From Desemzia sp. RIT 804 (GTDB lineage Bacteria; Bacillota; Bacilli; Lactobacillales; Carnobacteriaceae), in NCBI RefSeq assembly GCF_016892605.1, contig NZ_JAFEMV010000001.1, positions 310,001 through 374,000 of the forward strand: a stretch of 64,000 bases of DNA, in the 5' to 3' direction. A program made the position numbers and the translations under genes. Under the pieces are notes generated by a model. It had not been told where the DNA came from, made no database searches, and was given only the letters and a program-made list of their open reading frames with translations. This document shows, one piece after another, positions 18,715 through 27,207 of the stretch (positions are counted from its first letter, which is position 1; the number at the start of each line of letters is the position of its first letter).

Positions 18715-19912
18715 AATGACTCCCGAGATGCGATTTAAAGGGTTTACTCAGGATTGGGAACAGCGTAAGTTGAAAGAAATAGCTGAGATAGTAACTGGTT
18801 CTACTCCAAAAACTTCAGACAAACGAAATTATATTGGTGAATATTTGTTTGCAAGTCCTGCTGATATACAAGAGAATAGATATATTGATAAGACAATTAT
18901 TACATTAACAGAAAAAGGTTTTAATTCAGGCAGACGGGTTAGAAAAGGAGCTTCACTTTTTGTAAGTATAGGTTCGACTATAGGAAAAGTTGGCCAAGCA
19001 AGTACACATTTGACAACTAATCAACAAATTAATTCAGTTATCGGTTCAAAGTTAGTTGATGACAACTTTCTATATTCGTCTTTATTTAAAGAATCAAGTA
19101 AAATTAAACAGCTTTCCGCTACTCAAGCTGTTCCAATTATCAATAAAACTACTTTTTCTAATATTGAAATATTTATTGCCAACTTAGAGGAACAAAAAAA
19201 AATTGGCACATTCCTTAAAAAACTAGACGATACTATCGCTCTTCATCAGGATAAGTTAGACAAGTTAAACAAACTGAAGAAAGGCTATCTACAGGTGATG
19301 TTTCCTCAAAAAGGAGCAAAAACACCTAGGTTGCGATTCGCTCACTTTTCTTCGGACTGGGAACAGCGTAAATTTAAGGATTTCATTACTAAAGCAGGTA
19401 AAAAGAATTCTAAAGGGCACGACTATCCTGCATACTCAGTCAATAATAAATTAGGGTTAGTTAGTCAAAAGGAACAATTTGATAATAGTCGTTTAGAGGA
19501 GTTAGATAAAACTACATATAAGATGGTGGAGCCAGATGAGTTCGCTTATAATCCAGCAAGAATTAATATTGGTTCTATTGCTTTTAATCATTTAAATAAA
19601 ACGGTAATTGTTAGTTCTTTATATGTAGTTTTAAAAATGAGTAAAAAATTGAATGATGAGTATGTTCTTCAATTTGTGAATTCTCCAGAGTTTATTACTG
19701 AAGTCAAACGCAATACAGAAGGTAGCGTACGAGAATATTTGTTTTTTGAAAGCTTTAAAAATATAAGATTTCCATATACGAATAATCTTGAAAAACAAAA
19801 AAAGCTGGGCTCTTTTTTCAAACAACTTGATGGTGTTATCGCTCTTCATCAGAAAAAAATATCAACTTTACAAGAAACAAAAAAATTATACCTTCAAAAA
19901 ATGTTTGCTTAA
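18704..19912 (+). CDS. hsdS: Type I restriction system specificity subunit, expressed copy
   Basis: HsdS sets the bipartite target. Its 402 residues hold two target-recognition domains (about 10-150 and 215-365), each followed by a conserved helix: KKLDDTIALHQDKLDKLNKL centrally and FKQLDGVIALHQKK at the end. The complete N-terminus, the overlap with hsdM and the AAGGCGG site show this is the expressed copy. It shares 21 bp (18752-18772) and 35 bp (19226-19260) of perfect identity, inverted, with the second hsdS at 20991-22199, so recombination can replace both or only the second recognition domain. Confidence 0.95.
   Translation: MSNKMTPEMRFKGFTQDWEQRKLKEIAEIVTGSTPKTSDKRNYIGEYLFASPADIQENRYIDKTIITLTEKGFNSGRRVRKGASLFVSIGSTIGKVGQASTHLTTNQQINSVIGSKLVDDNFLYSSLFKESSKIKQLSATQAVPIINKTTFSNIEIFIANLEEQKKIGTFLKKLDDTIALHQDKLDKLNKLKKGYLQVMFPQKGAKTPRLRFAHFSSDWEQRKFKDFITKAGKKNSKGHDYPAYSVNNKLGLVSQKEQFDNSRLEELDKTTYKMVEPDEFAYNPARINIGSIAFNHLNKTVIVSSLYVVLKMSKKLNDEYVLQFVNSPEFITEVKRNTEGSVREYLFFESFKNIRFPYTNNLEKQKKLGSFFKQLDGVIALHQKKISTLQETKKLYLQKMFA
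18752..18772 (+). repeat. Outer 21-bp inverted repeat of the hsdS pair, left copy
   Basis: Begins GATTGGGAACAGCG and encodes the DWEQRKL junction before the first recognition domain. The identical sequence occurs inverted at 22158-22178. Recombination here would exchange whole hsdS bodies. Confidence 0.88.
19226..19260 (+). repeat. Central 35-bp inverted repeat of the hsdS pair, left copy
   Basis: Begins GACGATACTATCGCTC and encodes the central conserved helix. The identical 35 bases occur inverted at 21655-21689. Recombination here would exchange only the second recognition domain. Confidence 0.9.
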
Positions 19913-19988
19913 AACTATACAAAAATATAAAACCTTTTAATAATAGAACTGATGATACTTTCATCAAAATTTATTAGGAGGTTTTATT

Positions 19989-20918
19989 ATGGTAAGAAGA
20001 AAAAAGACGGAACAATTATTACATGCCTATTTTGAAGAATGGATTCATTTATATAAAACTGATGCTGTACGATCTGTTACTTTGAGAAAGTATTATATGT
20101 CTTTACAAAAAGTTGCTGAACTAGCCCCTAATTTAAGATTGAAGGATTTAAGTAGAAAAGAGTACCAAAAATTACTAAATGAATATGCTTTGACTCACGA
20201 AAAACAAACAACAATGGATTTTCACCATCAGTTAAAAGGAGCTATTTTAGATGCGGTTGACGAAGGCTTAATAGAAGTGAATCCAACTAGAAAAATAATC
20301 ATCAAAGGAAAGAAACCTAGTGAGAAGAAACCGAAATTCATCAACCAATTTGAAGTCCAAGCATTATTAAAACAATTAGATTTAACTGAAGAAATTAGTT
20401 GGGACTGGTACATCCTTTTGGTTACAAAAACAGGTCTTAGATTTTCTGAAGCTTTAGCATTAACACCAAATGATTTTGATTTCTCAAAACAACAAATAAA
20501 TATCAATAAAACATGGAACTATAAGAGTATAAATGGTGGTTTTCAACTCACTAAAAATAAATCATCTATTAGAAAAGTGCAAATTGATTGGCAAACAGCT
20601 ATGCAATTTTCTCAACTAATTAAAAGTCTAGCACCGGAACAACCTATATTTGTAAAGGTTCGAGTATTTAATTCTACGATAAATAATCGGTTAAAAAAGC
20701 TTTGTCTAAAGGCAGATATTCCCATTATTACAATACATGGATTACGTCATACACATGCTTCTCTTTTATTATTTGCTGGCGTAACAATCGCAAGTGTTGC
20801 TAGTCGGTTAGGACATTCTAGCATGACAACTACTCAGGAAACTTACTTGCACATTATCCAAGAGTTAGAAAATCAAGATAATGATAAAGTAATGAAGCAC
20901 TTAGCTACTTTGTTTTAG
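19989..20918 (+). CDS. Tyrosine recombinase, probable hsdS invertase
   Basis: A 309-residue tyrosine recombinase with an N-terminal SAM-like DNA-binding domain (about 10-100). The catalytic set is complete: R151 in TGLRFSEAL, a likely lysine near 189, H250 and R253 in HGLRHTHASLL, H276 in LGHSS and nucleophile Y286. AGGAGG precedes the ATG. It lies between two inverted hsdS genes that share perfect inverted repeats, with no phage or plasmid genes nearby. This is the position of CreX-type recombinases that shuffle hsdS in streptococci. The function is inferred from position; recombination has not been shown here. Confidence 0.92.
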   Translation: MVRRKKTEQLLHAYFEEWIHLYKTDAVRSVTLRKYYMSLQKVAELAPNLRLKDLSRKEYQKLLNEYALTHEKQTTMDFHHQLKGAILDAVDEGLIEVNPTRKIIIKGKKPSEKKPKFINQFEVQALLKQLDLTEEISWDWYILLVTKTGLRFSEALALTPNDFDFSKQQININKTWNYKSINGGFQLTKNKSSIRKVQIDWQTAMQFSQLIKSLAPEQPIFVKVRVFNSTINNRLKKLCLKADIPIITIHGLRHTHASLLLFAGVTIASVASRLGHSSMTTTQETYLHIIQELENQDNDKVMKHLATLF

Positions 20919-20934
20919 AATAATTATTGAAATA

Positions 20935-20983
20935 AAAAATCACAAAGTCAGATAATTTATTGGTTCTGACTTTGTGGTTTATT
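20935..20983. terminator. Bidirectional terminator between recombinase and second hsdS
   Basis: CACAAAGTCAGA (20941-20952) and TCTGACTTTGTG (20965-20976) form a 12-bp perfect stem, with A-rich and T-rich flanks on either side. Confidence 0.8.
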
Positions 20984-20990
20984 TAACTAT

Positions 20991-22199
20991 TTAAACAAAT
21001 AATTTTTGTAAATAGAATTTTTTCAATTGTTTTAGTTTTTCTGTTTTATTATGTTGGAGAGTGATAGTGTGGTCGAGTTGTTTGAAGAAATTTCCAATTT
21101 GAATCTGTACTTCCACTACAGGATATGTTAAATCAATTTTTTTTAAATCAGAATTACGCAAATGTACAACTGATTTCCCTTGAGCTTTCTTACTTAGTTC
21201 TTTTTGTTGTTTTCCATTTGAAATATTTAATGCTAGAAAAGTCGAATTAATATCGCTAATGGTTTTAATTATATTCAAATCTCCACCAAGCAGAATATCA
21301 GCTGTAGCAACAACTGAAGCTCTGGCAATGTCCTCAGATGATTCCCCAGAAGAAGGGACAATAACTTCATCACCTTCACTTAATACAGATTTTTCCTTCA
21401 TTTTTACAAATGTATCAACATGTTCAATAATAGTTTGATATTTAGTATATAAACGACCATATAGGATAATAGGTGTGCCTTCTTCAACCAAATCACTTTT
21501 AGTATATCCCGAACCTTTAGAAAAAGTAGCTAAATCCTCCAACTTACGCTTTTCCCAGTCTGAAGAAAAATTAGCGAATCGTAAATGAGGTGTTTTTTCG
21601 TCCTTTTGAGGGAATATAATCTGTAAATAGCCATTTCTCAACTGATTTAGCTTCTCTAACTTATCCTGATGAAGAGCGATAGTATCGTCAAGTTTAGTCA
21701 AAAAAGCTACAATTTTAAGTTGTTCATTAATTTTCGGAACCGAAATAACGATATTATTTTTTAAAGAATCTATTCCAATATTTCGTTGTGATCCTGTATT
21801 AATTTCCATTTCAATCCGTTGTTGAGCAACACCTGTCTGTAAATAATAAAAAACATATTTCCCATTTACGTCTTTATTTGGTTTCAATATTGCGCAAGAA
21901 TATGAAATTAAGAATTTCCGCTTACTCTCAACATATCTGACGGTTCCAACAGAGGCATATCGTGCAAACAATATATTCCCTTCTTCCGGTTTAATTTTTT
22001 GAGAAAACCGCTCATAATCTTTTTCAGAAATTAGTTTTGCATTATCAAAATCTATATCATTGTTTCCAATAAAATCCCCAGTCATTACATATGGAATCCC
22101 AACCGAAACAGATTTAGGCATTCGATGGTCAATATCTCCAATAAAACATAGCTCACCCAACTTACGCTGTTCCCAATCTTCAAAATTAATACCGACCAT
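20991..22199 (-). CDS. hsdS: Type I specificity subunit, inverted and probably silent copy
   Basis: A second 402-residue HsdS with two different recognition domains and the same conserved helices (KLDDTIALHQDKLEKLNQL and FFKQLDHTITLQHNK). Unlike the first copy it starts abruptly at MVGINFEDWEQRKL, lacking the usual residues before the DWEQRKL junction. No Shine-Dalgarno sequence lies before the ATG (GCGAAATTAC). It runs against hsdM and hsdR. These points fit a silent reservoir that becomes expressed when inverted into the hsdM-linked position. Low-level expression in place cannot be excluded. Confidence 0.9.
   Translation of the reverse strand: MVGINFEDWEQRKLGELCFIGDIDHRMPKSVSVGIPYVMTGDFIGNNDIDFDNAKLISEKDYERFSQKIKPEEGNILFARYASVGTVRYVESKRKFLISYSCAILKPNKDVNGKYVFYYLQTGVAQQRIEMEINTGSQRNIGIDSLKNNIVISVPKINEQLKIVAFLTKLDDTIALHQDKLEKLNQLRNGYLQIIFPQKDEKTPHLRFANFSSDWEKRKLEDLATFSKGSGYTKSDLVEEGTPIILYGRLYTKYQTIIEHVDTFVKMKEKSVLSEGDEVIVPSSGESSEDIARASVVATADILLGGDLNIIKTISDINSTFLALNISNGKQQKELSKKAQGKSVVHLRNSDLKKIDLTYPVVEVQIQIGNFFKQLDHTITLQHNKTEKLKQLKKFYLQKLFV
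21655..21689 (-). repeat. Central 35-bp inverted repeat of the hsdS pair, right copy
   Basis: Exact reverse complement of 19226-19260. Confidence 0.9.
22158..22178 (-). repeat. Outer 21-bp inverted repeat of the hsdS pair, right copy
   Basis: Exact reverse complement of 18752-18772. The invertible segment between the outer repeats is about 3.4 kb and includes the recombinase gene. Confidence 0.88.
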
Positions 22200-22267
22200 T
22201 GTAATTTCGCGTGTTATACTAAATAATAAGAATACATAATAGATAATTTTTGTGGGGTGAGTAAACG

Positions 22268-25200
22268 ATGGGAAATAAATTCACAACAGAATCAGAGTTA
22301 GAAAGAAATTTAATTAATCAATTAACTAACGGGGTTTCTCAATGGACATATCGAAAAGATTTAAACACAGAAGAGAAGTTATGGAAGAATTTTAAAGATA
22401 AATTGGAAAACAATAATAAAGACGTGTTAAATGAAGTGAATTTAACAGCACAAGAATTTCGTCAAATACAAAATCAATTGAACTTCGCGAATTTTTATGA
22501 TGCAGCTAAGTGGCTTTCGGGGGAGAATGGAATTGCAAAAGTACAAGTACAAAGAGAAGATGCGTCGCTTGGAACAATCCGTTTAAAAGTGCTGAATCGA
22601 GCAGATATTGCTGGCGGAATATCATCCTATGAGGTAATTAATCAATTTATCAGTTTTAAACAAGAATCTGATGATAGAGAACGTAGATTTGATGTCACCT
22701 TACTTATTAATGGCTTACCAATGATACATATAGAACTAAAAAATAGAGCACATTCTTATATGGATGCTTTCAGACAAATTAAAAAGTACTTAGTGCAAGG
22801 AAAATTTACAGGTGTTTTCTCAGCATTGCAAATGTTTGTGATTTCTAACGGTAGTGACACTCGTTACATTGCTGCAGCAACAGATACTAACTTAAAAGAA
22901 CCTTTTCTAGCTAAATGGGTAGATGGCACTAATCAACCAGTAACCAATTATCTTGAATTTGCACAACAAGTATTGTCTATTCCCCAAGCACATAAGATGG
23001 TCACTCAATACACCGTTATTGACAGCAAACGTAAAGGGTTAATTTTGTTGAGACCCTATCAAATTCATGCCATTGAAGCTGTGAAGGCCGCTTCAAGAAG
23101 ACAGGAGTCAGGTTATGTTTGGCATACAACAGGGTCTGGTAAGACGTTGACTTCATATAAAGTAGCACGTAATTTGTTGCAGATTCCTTCTTTAGACAAG
23201 ACTATATTTATTGTTGACAGAGTAGATTTAGATCAACAAACGACAGCATCTTTTTCTTCTTATGCAGAACATGATGTGATTGACATTGATGAGACAGATA
23301 ATGTAACTGAATTGGTTAATAAATTATTGTCTAAAGAAAGAACCGTTGTCGTCACTACAATTCAAAAGTTAAATCACGTAATGAAACGGTACGAAGGCAA
23401 AGAAGAATCAACTAAATACAAAAAGCTTACTCAAGTGAAAATGGCTTTTGTAGTAGATGAGTGCCACAGAGCTGTTTCTCCTCAAAAGAAACAAGAGATT
23501 GAGCGCTTTTTCCGTCGTTCATTGTGGTACGGCTTTACAGGAACACCCATTTTTGCAGAAAACGCAAGAGCCGCTCTAGGTGACTTGGCTCGTACAACAG
23601 AAGAGTTATATGGTAATCGGTTACATGAATATACTGTTAAAGAGGCCATTCATGATAAAGCTGTTTTAGGTTTTCAAGTCGAATATAAAAGTACTTTCTC
23701 TGAATATGAATTAGACATGATGCTGAAACAACTAAATCCAAAAGTAGAACTTTCTACAATGACTAGTCAAGAAAAAGAAACTTTGATTCCTAAAGAAGTA
23801 TATGAAGATGAGGAACACATGCTTGAAGTAATCCATTCGATTGTTAATAAATCACGCTCTAAATTAGGTTTTCCCAATGGAGTTGGAAATACGAATAATG
23901 CCATTTTAACAACATCTTCTATTTCACAAGCTCAAAAATATTATGACTTATTTAAAAAAGTTATAAATGAACAAACAAGCGTAAAAATAGGAAAACGCAC
24001 AAAGAGTGTGTTACCTGATTTTCCGAAAATAGCCATTACTTATTCTATTTCTGAAAATGAGGAAGCTTCTGAAGAAAATCAAAAAAAGATGGCAGCATCG
24101 ATTAAAGACTATAACGAAATGTTCCATACAAATTATTCTTTGACAGAAATGAAGGCTTACAACAGAAATGTAAATGATCGACTAGCAAGAAAGCAAGAGA
24201 AATATAAATTTCGAAATGAACAACTAGATCTTGTTATTGTCGTGGACCGTTTATTAACGGGATTTGATGCTCCGAGTTTATCTACGCTATTTATCGATCG
24301 TCCGCCAATGAAACCGCATGACATCATTCAAGCTTTTTCTAGGACAAATCGTTTGTTTGATAACGCAAAACATTACGGACAGGTAGTAACTTTTCAAACA
24401 CCAAAAACATTTGAAGAAAAAGTAACCGAGGCTTTAATACTTTATTCAAATGGAGGAGAGAACGAAGTATTAGCTCCAACATGGGAAGAAGCAAAAAAAG
24501 TCTTTCAAGACTCTGTGCACGAATTACGAATGATAGCAGAGACTCCTGAAGAAGTAGACGATACAAATATTGCGAAAATGAAGAAATTTGCTAAGGCCTT
24601 TCAAGTTTTTGACCGATCTTTGGCCGCAATAAAAGTCTATTCTGAATTTGAACCAGAATTAGTTGAAGACAAATATGGCTTAACAGATGAAGAAATTGAA
24701 GAATACCATGGGAAATATGTAAATGTTATAGAAATTTTAAAAACTCCACCAGATGTTATTGATGATCCGGAAAAAATTGAAATAGATATAGAATATGAAT
24801 TGGAGTCTGTTAGAACGGATGAAATCAATTATGAGTATATTCTGATATTAATCCAAGCATTTGTTCCTAATGATAATGACAGTTCAAAAGTTAAAGAGTT
24901 TAAGCAAAACTCAAATGAAGTTGATTCGTATATTAGTGATTTAGGCAGAGGAAATCCAAAACTAGGAGAATTGATGGGAAAACTTTGGAAGGATATTCAA
25001 GAAAATCCTGATAATTATCGTGGAGCACAAGTTTCGACATTGTTGGAAGATATGATTCAAGAGACTACCCAATCGTTAGTAAAAGAATTTTCCAGTAAAA
25101 TGGGATTGAAATCAAATGAATTTCAGTATGTAGTAGAAAATTATAATCCATCAAAACCTCGTCAGAATGGGGAACATGAACTGAAGCGAACGAGTGATTA

Positions 25201-25318
25201 TGAAACCTATAAACAGCATTCAGAAAAACCGGTAAGAAGATTAACTTATTGGAAAGAAGTTAGGAATCAATTCACTGATTTAATTGAAGAGGAAATCTTA
25301 CCACTACAAAAGAGGTAA
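22268..25318 (+). CDS. hsdR: Type I restriction enzyme endonuclease/translocase subunit
   Basis: HsdR supplies ATP-driven DNA translocation and cleavage. The 1016 residues contain an N-terminal PD-(D/E)xK nuclease domain with FDVTLL and the IELKNR motif (about 137-160). The helicase Walker A is TGSGKT (about 288-293), the DECH box lies near 397-400, and GFTGTP and QAFSRTNR mark later helicase motifs. The frame is full length, so the system should restrict. GGGGTGAG precedes the ATG. It lies beyond the inverted hsdS and is probably transcribed from its own promoter, so inversion does not switch it off. Confidence 0.97.
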   Translation: MGNKFTTESELERNLINQLTNGVSQWTYRKDLNTEEKLWKNFKDKLENNNKDVLNEVNLTAQEFRQIQNQLNFANFYDAAKWLSGENGIAKVQVQREDASLGTIRLKVLNRADIAGGISSYEVINQFISFKQESDDRERRFDVTLLINGLPMIHIELKNRAHSYMDAFRQIKKYLVQGKFTGVFSALQMFVISNGSDTRYIAAATDTNLKEPFLAKWVDGTNQPVTNYLEFAQQVLSIPQAHKMVTQYTVIDSKRKGLILLRPYQIHAIEAVKAASRRQESGYVWHTTGSGKTLTSYKVARNLLQIPSLDKTIFIVDRVDLDQQTTASFSSYAEHDVIDIDETDNVTELVNKLLSKERTVVVTTIQKLNHVMKRYEGKEESTKYKKLTQVKMAFVVDECHRAVSPQKKQEIERFFRRSLWYGFTGTPIFAENARAALGDLARTTEELYGNRLHEYTVKEAIHDKAVLGFQVEYKSTFSEYELDMMLKQLNPKVELSTMTSQEKETLIPKEVYEDEEHMLEVIHSIVNKSRSKLGFPNGVGNTNNAILTTSSISQAQKYYDLFKKVINEQTSVKIGKRTKSVLPDFPKIAITYSISENEEASEENQKKMAASIKDYNEMFHTNYSLTEMKAYNRNVNDRLARKQEKYKFRNEQLDLVIVVDRLLTGFDAPSLSTLFIDRPPMKPHDIIQAFSRTNRLFDNAKHYGQVVTFQTPKTFEEKVTEALILYSNGGENEVLAPTWEEAKKVFQDSVHELRMIAETPEEVDDTNIAKMKKFAKAFQVFDRSLAAIKVYSEFEPELVEDKYGLTDEEIEEYHGKYVNVIEILKTPPDVIDDPEKIEIDIEYELESVRTDEINYEYILILIQAFVPNDNDSSKVKEFKQNSNEVDSYISDLGRGNPKLGELMGKLWKDIQENPDNYRGAQVSTLLEDMIQETTQSLVKEFSSKMGLKSNEFQYVVENYNPSKPRQNGEHELKRTSDYETYKQHSEKPVRRLTYWKEVRNQFTDLIEEEILPLQKR

Positions 25319-25330
25319 AGCAGCTTAAAT

Positions 25331-25376
25331 TAAAAAAGACATCAAACACTTTGATAATTTGTTTGATGCTTTTTTA
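25331..25376 (+). terminator. hsdR terminator
   Basis: CATCAAAC (25340-25347) and GTTTGATG (25361-25368) pair, followed by CTTTTTTAG. Confidence 0.85.
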
Positions 25377-25533
25377 GTATTTGCAAATCCTAAGAGAAAC
25401 TTTGATAAGTTACGATATACATTTTAAAACGTCAACTGCATAAACAATGATAGTACTTTGAGTTTGAAAATTTATAGTAAACCCACAATAACAGTTGTAT
25501 AATTAACTAAAATAATTATTTTTAGGAGTAAAT

Positions 25534-26592
25534 ATGGCAAATACAATAAATGCTAATCAATTCTCTAAAACTAAAAAAGAAATCGTTTCAAAAGGTAACA
25601 ACAGTGAAAAGAACGTTACTATTCGTAAACGACCGTTTGAAAAGTACAAAGAAAAAAGACACTTGCAATTGTTGTCAACAATTGCAGCACAGTTGCCTAA
25701 TATTCCCATCTTTGTTGAAGAGTTAAAACGACATGGTGAGATTGTTTTAGATGTCTCACAAGAAATGGCGGAAAAATTAGCTAATGGAGAAATCACTTTT
25801 GGTACTTATGCTGAATCTGGTACAAAATATGCTCAATTTGTAAATTCTAAAACAGGGCAAATATTTAAAAATATACCTATCAAAGAATTACCTGTTAATT
25901 TTGGTTCTGCAATTGCTACAGCAGGCTTAACTATGCAACTAGAAGAAATCACCCGGCAACTAGATGTACTTGGTGAAAAAGTAGATCGTGTAAATAGAAA
26001 TTTTGATTTGAACCGATATGCGGAAGTTCAGTCTGCAAAAGAGAAGTATGAAATGGCTATGCTTGTTAAAAATTCTGAATCAAAACAAACTTTGTTGCAT
26101 AGCGCACTAACTCAAGCGACAGACGCTAAGAATTTATTATTAAACCAATTACTTGAAAGTAAAATTCAATTGGAATCACAAAAATCAAATAGTAAGATTC
26201 CTATTTTTAATAGTAACATATCGGCTGTAGAGGGAGACAAGCTTGCGAATATTGCTTTAGAAAACCTCTCTTATATGAAGGATGCGTTTAGTCTTCAAAT
26301 CACATCTCTATTTGAATTAGGGGAGTTTGATGCACTTAATTATGTTGTTTATGAGTTTAAAGAAATGATTATAAAAAATTTCTCTGGAATCGATGCATTA
26401 TTTCTAGATGAACATTTATCAATCCCAACGAATCCTTTTAAGTTTTTATCAAACAATGTTGTTGCAGCATCAGATTCAATTATTGAATTTCTTGATGATA
26501 AAGAAGAATTCCTTGAAGCTCATTTCATACCTGTTTTATTGGAGAGAGTAGACAAAAAGGAGACTATACAAAATGAAAACGAATCATTGTAA
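25534..26592 (+). CDS. Unknown protein with central coiled-coil region
   Basis: I do not recognise this 352-residue protein. The first 35 residues are basic and polar. Residues 45-120 look like a compact alpha/beta domain (VEELKRHGEIVLDVSQEMAE). Residues about 133-215 are strongly helical and coiled-coil-like (LEEITRQLDVLGEKVDRVN), and the rest is helical. No signal, membrane segment or catalytic motif is visible. TTAGGAG precedes the ATG. The next gene overlaps its end by 20 bp, so the two are translationally linked. Position behind a type I system makes an accessory defence role conceivable but unproven. Confidence 0.8.
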   Translation: MANTINANQFSKTKKEIVSKGNNSEKNVTIRKRPFEKYKEKRHLQLLSTIAAQLPNIPIFVEELKRHGEIVLDVSQEMAEKLANGEITFGTYAESGTKYAQFVNSKTGQIFKNIPIKELPVNFGSAIATAGLTMQLEEITRQLDVLGEKVDRVNRNFDLNRYAEVQSAKEKYEMAMLVKNSESKQTLLHSALTQATDAKNLLLNQLLESKIQLESQKSNSKIPIFNSNISAVEGDKLANIALENLSYMKDAFSLQITSLFELGEFDALNYVVYEFKEMIIKNFSGIDALFLDEHLSIPTNPFKFLSNNVVAASDSIIEFLDDKEEFLEAHFIPVLLERVDKKETIQNENESL

Positions 26593-26743
26593 GAAATGTG
26601 GTAAGGAAATAGTTGCAGATAAAAAAATATGTGAAAATTGTAGAAAAAAGAGAAATGAGAAGTGGAATAAAGTCGGCACAGGTGTAATAACTTTAGCGGG
26701 AACTGCACTTTTGGGAGTAGTTACAAAAAATAAGATCAAATAA
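26573..26743 (+). CDS. 56-residue zinc-ribbon membrane peptide
   Basis: This small gene has AGGAGA 7 bases before its ATG and overlaps the 3' end of the coiled-coil gene in another frame. The first 25 residues carry two CxxC pairs (HCKKCG at 5-10 and ICENCR at 19-24), a classic zinc ribbon. A basic stretch follows, then one hydrophobic segment (about 35-50, VGTGVITLAGTALLGVV) and a short basic tail. It is likely a zinc-binding membrane-anchored partner of the preceding protein. No homologous family can be named. Confidence 0.75.
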   Translation: MKTNHCKKCGKEIVADKKICENCRKKRNEKWNKVGTGVITLAGTALLGVVTKNKIK

Positions 26744-26802
26744 AATCACTTTTATAGAGGAACTTCAAGAAGCGTTATTAAATGCAGCAAAGGGGTAAAT
26801 AA

Positions 26803-27147
26803 GTGATGAATAATGAAAAAAACAGTATGGAAAAAGTAAATGAATTTAGAGAAGCTAGAGATTGGCGTCAATTCCATAACGAAAAAGACTTAGCCATCTC
26901 TATTTCTTTAGAGGCGTCAGAATTACTTGAATTATTTCAGTGGAAATCAGCAGAAGAAGTAAAAGAAACCAACTTAGAACGGATTAAGGAAGAATTAGCA
27001 GATGTATTGATTTATTCTTATATGCTTGCAGATAATCTCAATTTGGATATTGATTCCATTATCGAAGAAAAGTTGCAGAAAAATGATGAGAAGTACCCAG
27101 TAAGTAAAAGCAAAGGGAAGAGTAATAAATACACCGATTTGGAATAG
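26803..27147 (+). CDS. MazG-like nucleotide pyrophosphohydrolase
   Basis: An all-alpha NTP pyrophosphohydrolase of the MazG-like type, 114 residues, which hydrolyses non-canonical or excess nucleoside triphosphates to monophosphates. The metal-binding E-x2-E pair is in LEASELLEL (about 32-40) and the E-x2-D pair in EELADVLIYSY (about 65-75). GTG 26803 or ATG 26806 can serve as start, with AGGGG upstream. It follows the zinc-ribbon gene after 59 bp; the short gap contains an open tail reading EELQEALLNAAKG that may be a remnant. Related proteins occur in defence neighbourhoods, but housekeeping is equally likely. Confidence 0.85.
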   Translation: MMNNEKNSMEKVNEFREARDWRQFHNEKDLAISISLEASELLELFQWKSAEEVKETNLERIKEELADVLIYSYMLADNLNLDIDSIIEEKLQKNDEKYPVSKSKGKSNKYTDLE

Positions 27148-27158
27148 TAATAGAATTT

Positions 27159-27200
27159 AAAAAGCCAACAAGCATATCAAAATTGCTTGTTGGCTTTTTA
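27159..27200. terminator. Bidirectional terminator
   Basis: AAAAAGCCAACAAGCA pairs perfectly with TGCTTGTTGGCTTTTT, serving the converging mazG-like and SEC-C genes. Confidence 0.92.
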
Positions 27201-27207
27201 TTAACTT

